A stretch of DNA of 64,000 bases from Eudromia elegans (Eukaryota; Chordata; Aves; Tinamiformes; Tinamidae). Positions 62,695-64,000 of the stretch are shown here, in pieces. Positions within the stretch are counted from its first letter, which is position 1. The number at the start of each line of letters is the position of its first letter. The notes beneath the pieces were generated by a model. That model was not told the DNA's origin and did not search any database. It saw only the letters and a program-made list of their open reading frames with translations. A program made the position numbers and the translations under genes. Location of the stretch: positions 7,432,765-7,496,764 of the forward strand of contig PTEX01000014.1 of NCBI GenBank assembly GCA_003342815.1. The letters run 5' to 3'.

Positions 62695-63600
62695 CAGTTT
62701 GGATTATTTTCTGGCATTCTCTTTATATATATATATGAAAAATCTTCAGAAAGACTATGCTCCCTTGTTCTTCCCATTACACTGAGGCATCTCTGCTGTT
62801 TCTTGTAGATGTGTGCAAGAAATAAATCTTTCACAGTGAGAAATAGCCATTCTCCATATAATCAATATAACCAGAATCTTAATAGCTCAAGGCTGCTGTT
62901 TGCTCATGTTTTGCAACAAGTGAGGATTAAGCAGAATTTCCTGTTGTTAACGTGTCCAGCATGAGACTTTATCCAGTGGAGGCTGCTGAGGAGATGTTGG
63001 TGTAAATGATGGGAGGAATCGTGACACTGCTAAAGCCTCTACATTCTGGAAACGTCACTAGTAGTTTGATCATCCTGGTAGAGTCCTGCCGGCTGCCGGG
63101 AATCTTCTTCCAGGCATAAAGCTGCCGTGTTTGGGATCCAGGCACTCCGAACTGGTTAAAGAGGAACCACACTACTATTTTGGTGAATACTGCTTGGAAC
63201 AACATAGCTGCTCGTGAAGAAAGGGTTGGTTATTTCTTCTTATTTTAATCTTTTATTTATTCAGTAGCTTCGGCCACTCCAGCTGTACTTGTCATTGCTG
63301 AGCAGCATTAGATATCCCTCATTTGGTGCAGGGACAGCAATAACATAGGCACAGATGCTTGACCACAGTAGAGATTGGAGGGCTTTGACTTACTAACATT
63401 GAGGTGCCCCTTGCTAAGGGGAAAGGGTCTTGTGGCGTGACAGGATTTAGATTCTGGGATGAGATCTGCACAGATCTCTAGGAAAACGAAGCCTTTGCTG
63501 CTCTCCAGGTTTTCAGCTAATCTAATCCTGTGCGCTTACCTCCTGTTGCATCACCCGGGGCCGTTTGGCGCAGGGCTGCGGGTGGGATCTGAAGCTGCCG

Positions 63601-63723
63601 TATATAAATGCAGCGTGGGAATAATCACTCGGCTTCGCGCTGCTGCTCCTTCTCCTTTAGCACCTACAGCAGCTCTGACAGCTCTGCAGAGCAGCAGAAT
63701 CACCTCCATGTGCCTCCCCAGCC
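63601..63723 (+). promoter_or_regulatory. Candidate TATA promoter with short exon, or a cassette exon
   Basis: TATATAAAT at 63601-63609 lies 26 bp before an initiator-like TCACTC (A at 63627). Further on, CTGCTGCTCCTTCTCCTTTAG ends at 63660 and would also serve as a strong splice acceptor. CAGCC|GTGAGT at 63723/63724 is a consensus donor. The 63-nt segment 63661-63723 is open in two frames. The meaning is uncertain: it could be an alternative ELK4 first exon, a cassette exon, or chance. Confidence 0.25.
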
Positions 63724-64000
63724 GTGAGTGCAGCATCCTGATGGATGATAATGATGCTCCGCAGCGTGCTTGGTCCTCCCCGTGTCCAGGCAGCACAAGT
63801 CGGAGAAGTCACAGGAGGGTTTTAATTCATTTCCCTGCTCCAGAATCCCTGCATTTTTCCCCTGGGACTGCAAGGTCCCACTGCTGTGGGAGGAGTCTCC
63901 AAGCTTGAGCTCAGCAGCTGATATTTTCTTAGAGTACTGAGCAATTAATTTGGGCAAGCATGGAGCTGTATGCATGCAGTAATTAACCAGGAAAGCACCT

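Larger units (their letters stand above)
57373..64000 (+). other. ELK4: Presumed ELK4 intron 1 (continues beyond the window)
   Basis: The sequence changes from CpG-rich to AT-rich within about 1 kb, as in a first intron. The ELK4 start exon (ETS domain, MDSAITLWQF in human) is not found, so the coding part must lie beyond 64 kb. Features seen are an RFX X-box-like GTCATAGCAACC at 58331-58342, a long TA repeat, a short CTC-type triplet run near 62027-62042 and a TATA-box/exon-like arrangement near 63.6 kb. Confidence 0.45.

Noticed and set aside
58000-64000. ELK4 coding exons
   Set aside because: No ETS-domain sequence is found in any frame; the coding part must lie beyond the window.
1-64000. 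Retroviral or LTR elements, bacterial-type operons, tRNA or rRNA genes
   Set aside because: I found no paired terminal repeats, polymerase-like frames, tRNA-like cloverleaf or rRNA sequence by reading; only two CR1 tails and simple repeats were recognised.

Overview
The window is vertebrate nuclear DNA, most likely from a bird. Two spliced genes can be read exon by exon on the + strand: NUCKS1 (coding exons 4652-17172) and SLC45A3 (coding exons 45360-49747). A CpG-rich promoter at about 57.06-57.42 kb lies where the human order (RAB29 - NUCKS1 - SLC45A3 - ELK4, all on one strand) predicts ELK4. The introns are short, interspersed repeats are few, the only ones recognised are old CR1 LINE tails, and there is a sharp change from AT-rich (about 5-31 kb) to very GC-rich sequence (about 31-57 kb). 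This fits an avian microchromosome; a turtle or crocodilian cannot be fully excluded.

Layout. 1-3.3 kb: AT-rich flank upstream of NUCKS1 with no readable exon, possibly the RAB29 tail or spacer. 3.4-4.67 kb: NUCKS1 CpG-island promoter and first exon. 4.67-17.17 kb: NUCKS1 introns and seven further coding exons, including a 150-nt exon absent from the canonical 243-residue human protein. 17.17-about 22.6 kb: long AT-rich 3' UTR. 22.6-31.3 kb: intergenic, nothing coding seen. 31.34-31.66 kb: GC-rich island with a good splice donor, the probable SLC45A3 non-coding exon 1. 31.67-45.18 kb: SLC45A3 intron 1, holding a CR1 tail, a candidate second first exon (about 42.95 kb), a hairpin-forming inverted repeat and a regular 20-bp minisatellite (38.72-39.34 kb). 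45.18-49.75 kb: SLC45A3 coding exons, interrupted by a 100-N gap. 49.75-57.06 kb: 3' UTR and short intergenic spacer, including a perfect 24-bp palindrome with a polyadenylation hexamer on each strand. 57.06-64 kb: ELK4 promoter, mostly inside a 181-N gap, and presumed ELK4 intron 1; no ELK4 coding exon lies in the window.

The genes are not an operon. NUCKS1 encodes a nuclear phosphoprotein that binds DNA, and SLC45A3 encodes a 12-helix membrane carrier. Their order and shared strand match the human 1q32 block, where SLC45A3-ELK4 read-through RNAs are known. I found no wholly new system. The most notable points are the extra NUCKS1 exon, which looks like a duplicate of the exon two downstream, the 20-bp splice-donor-like minisatellite, the strong-context uORF just ahead of SLC45A3, and the two-sided polyadenylation palindrome.
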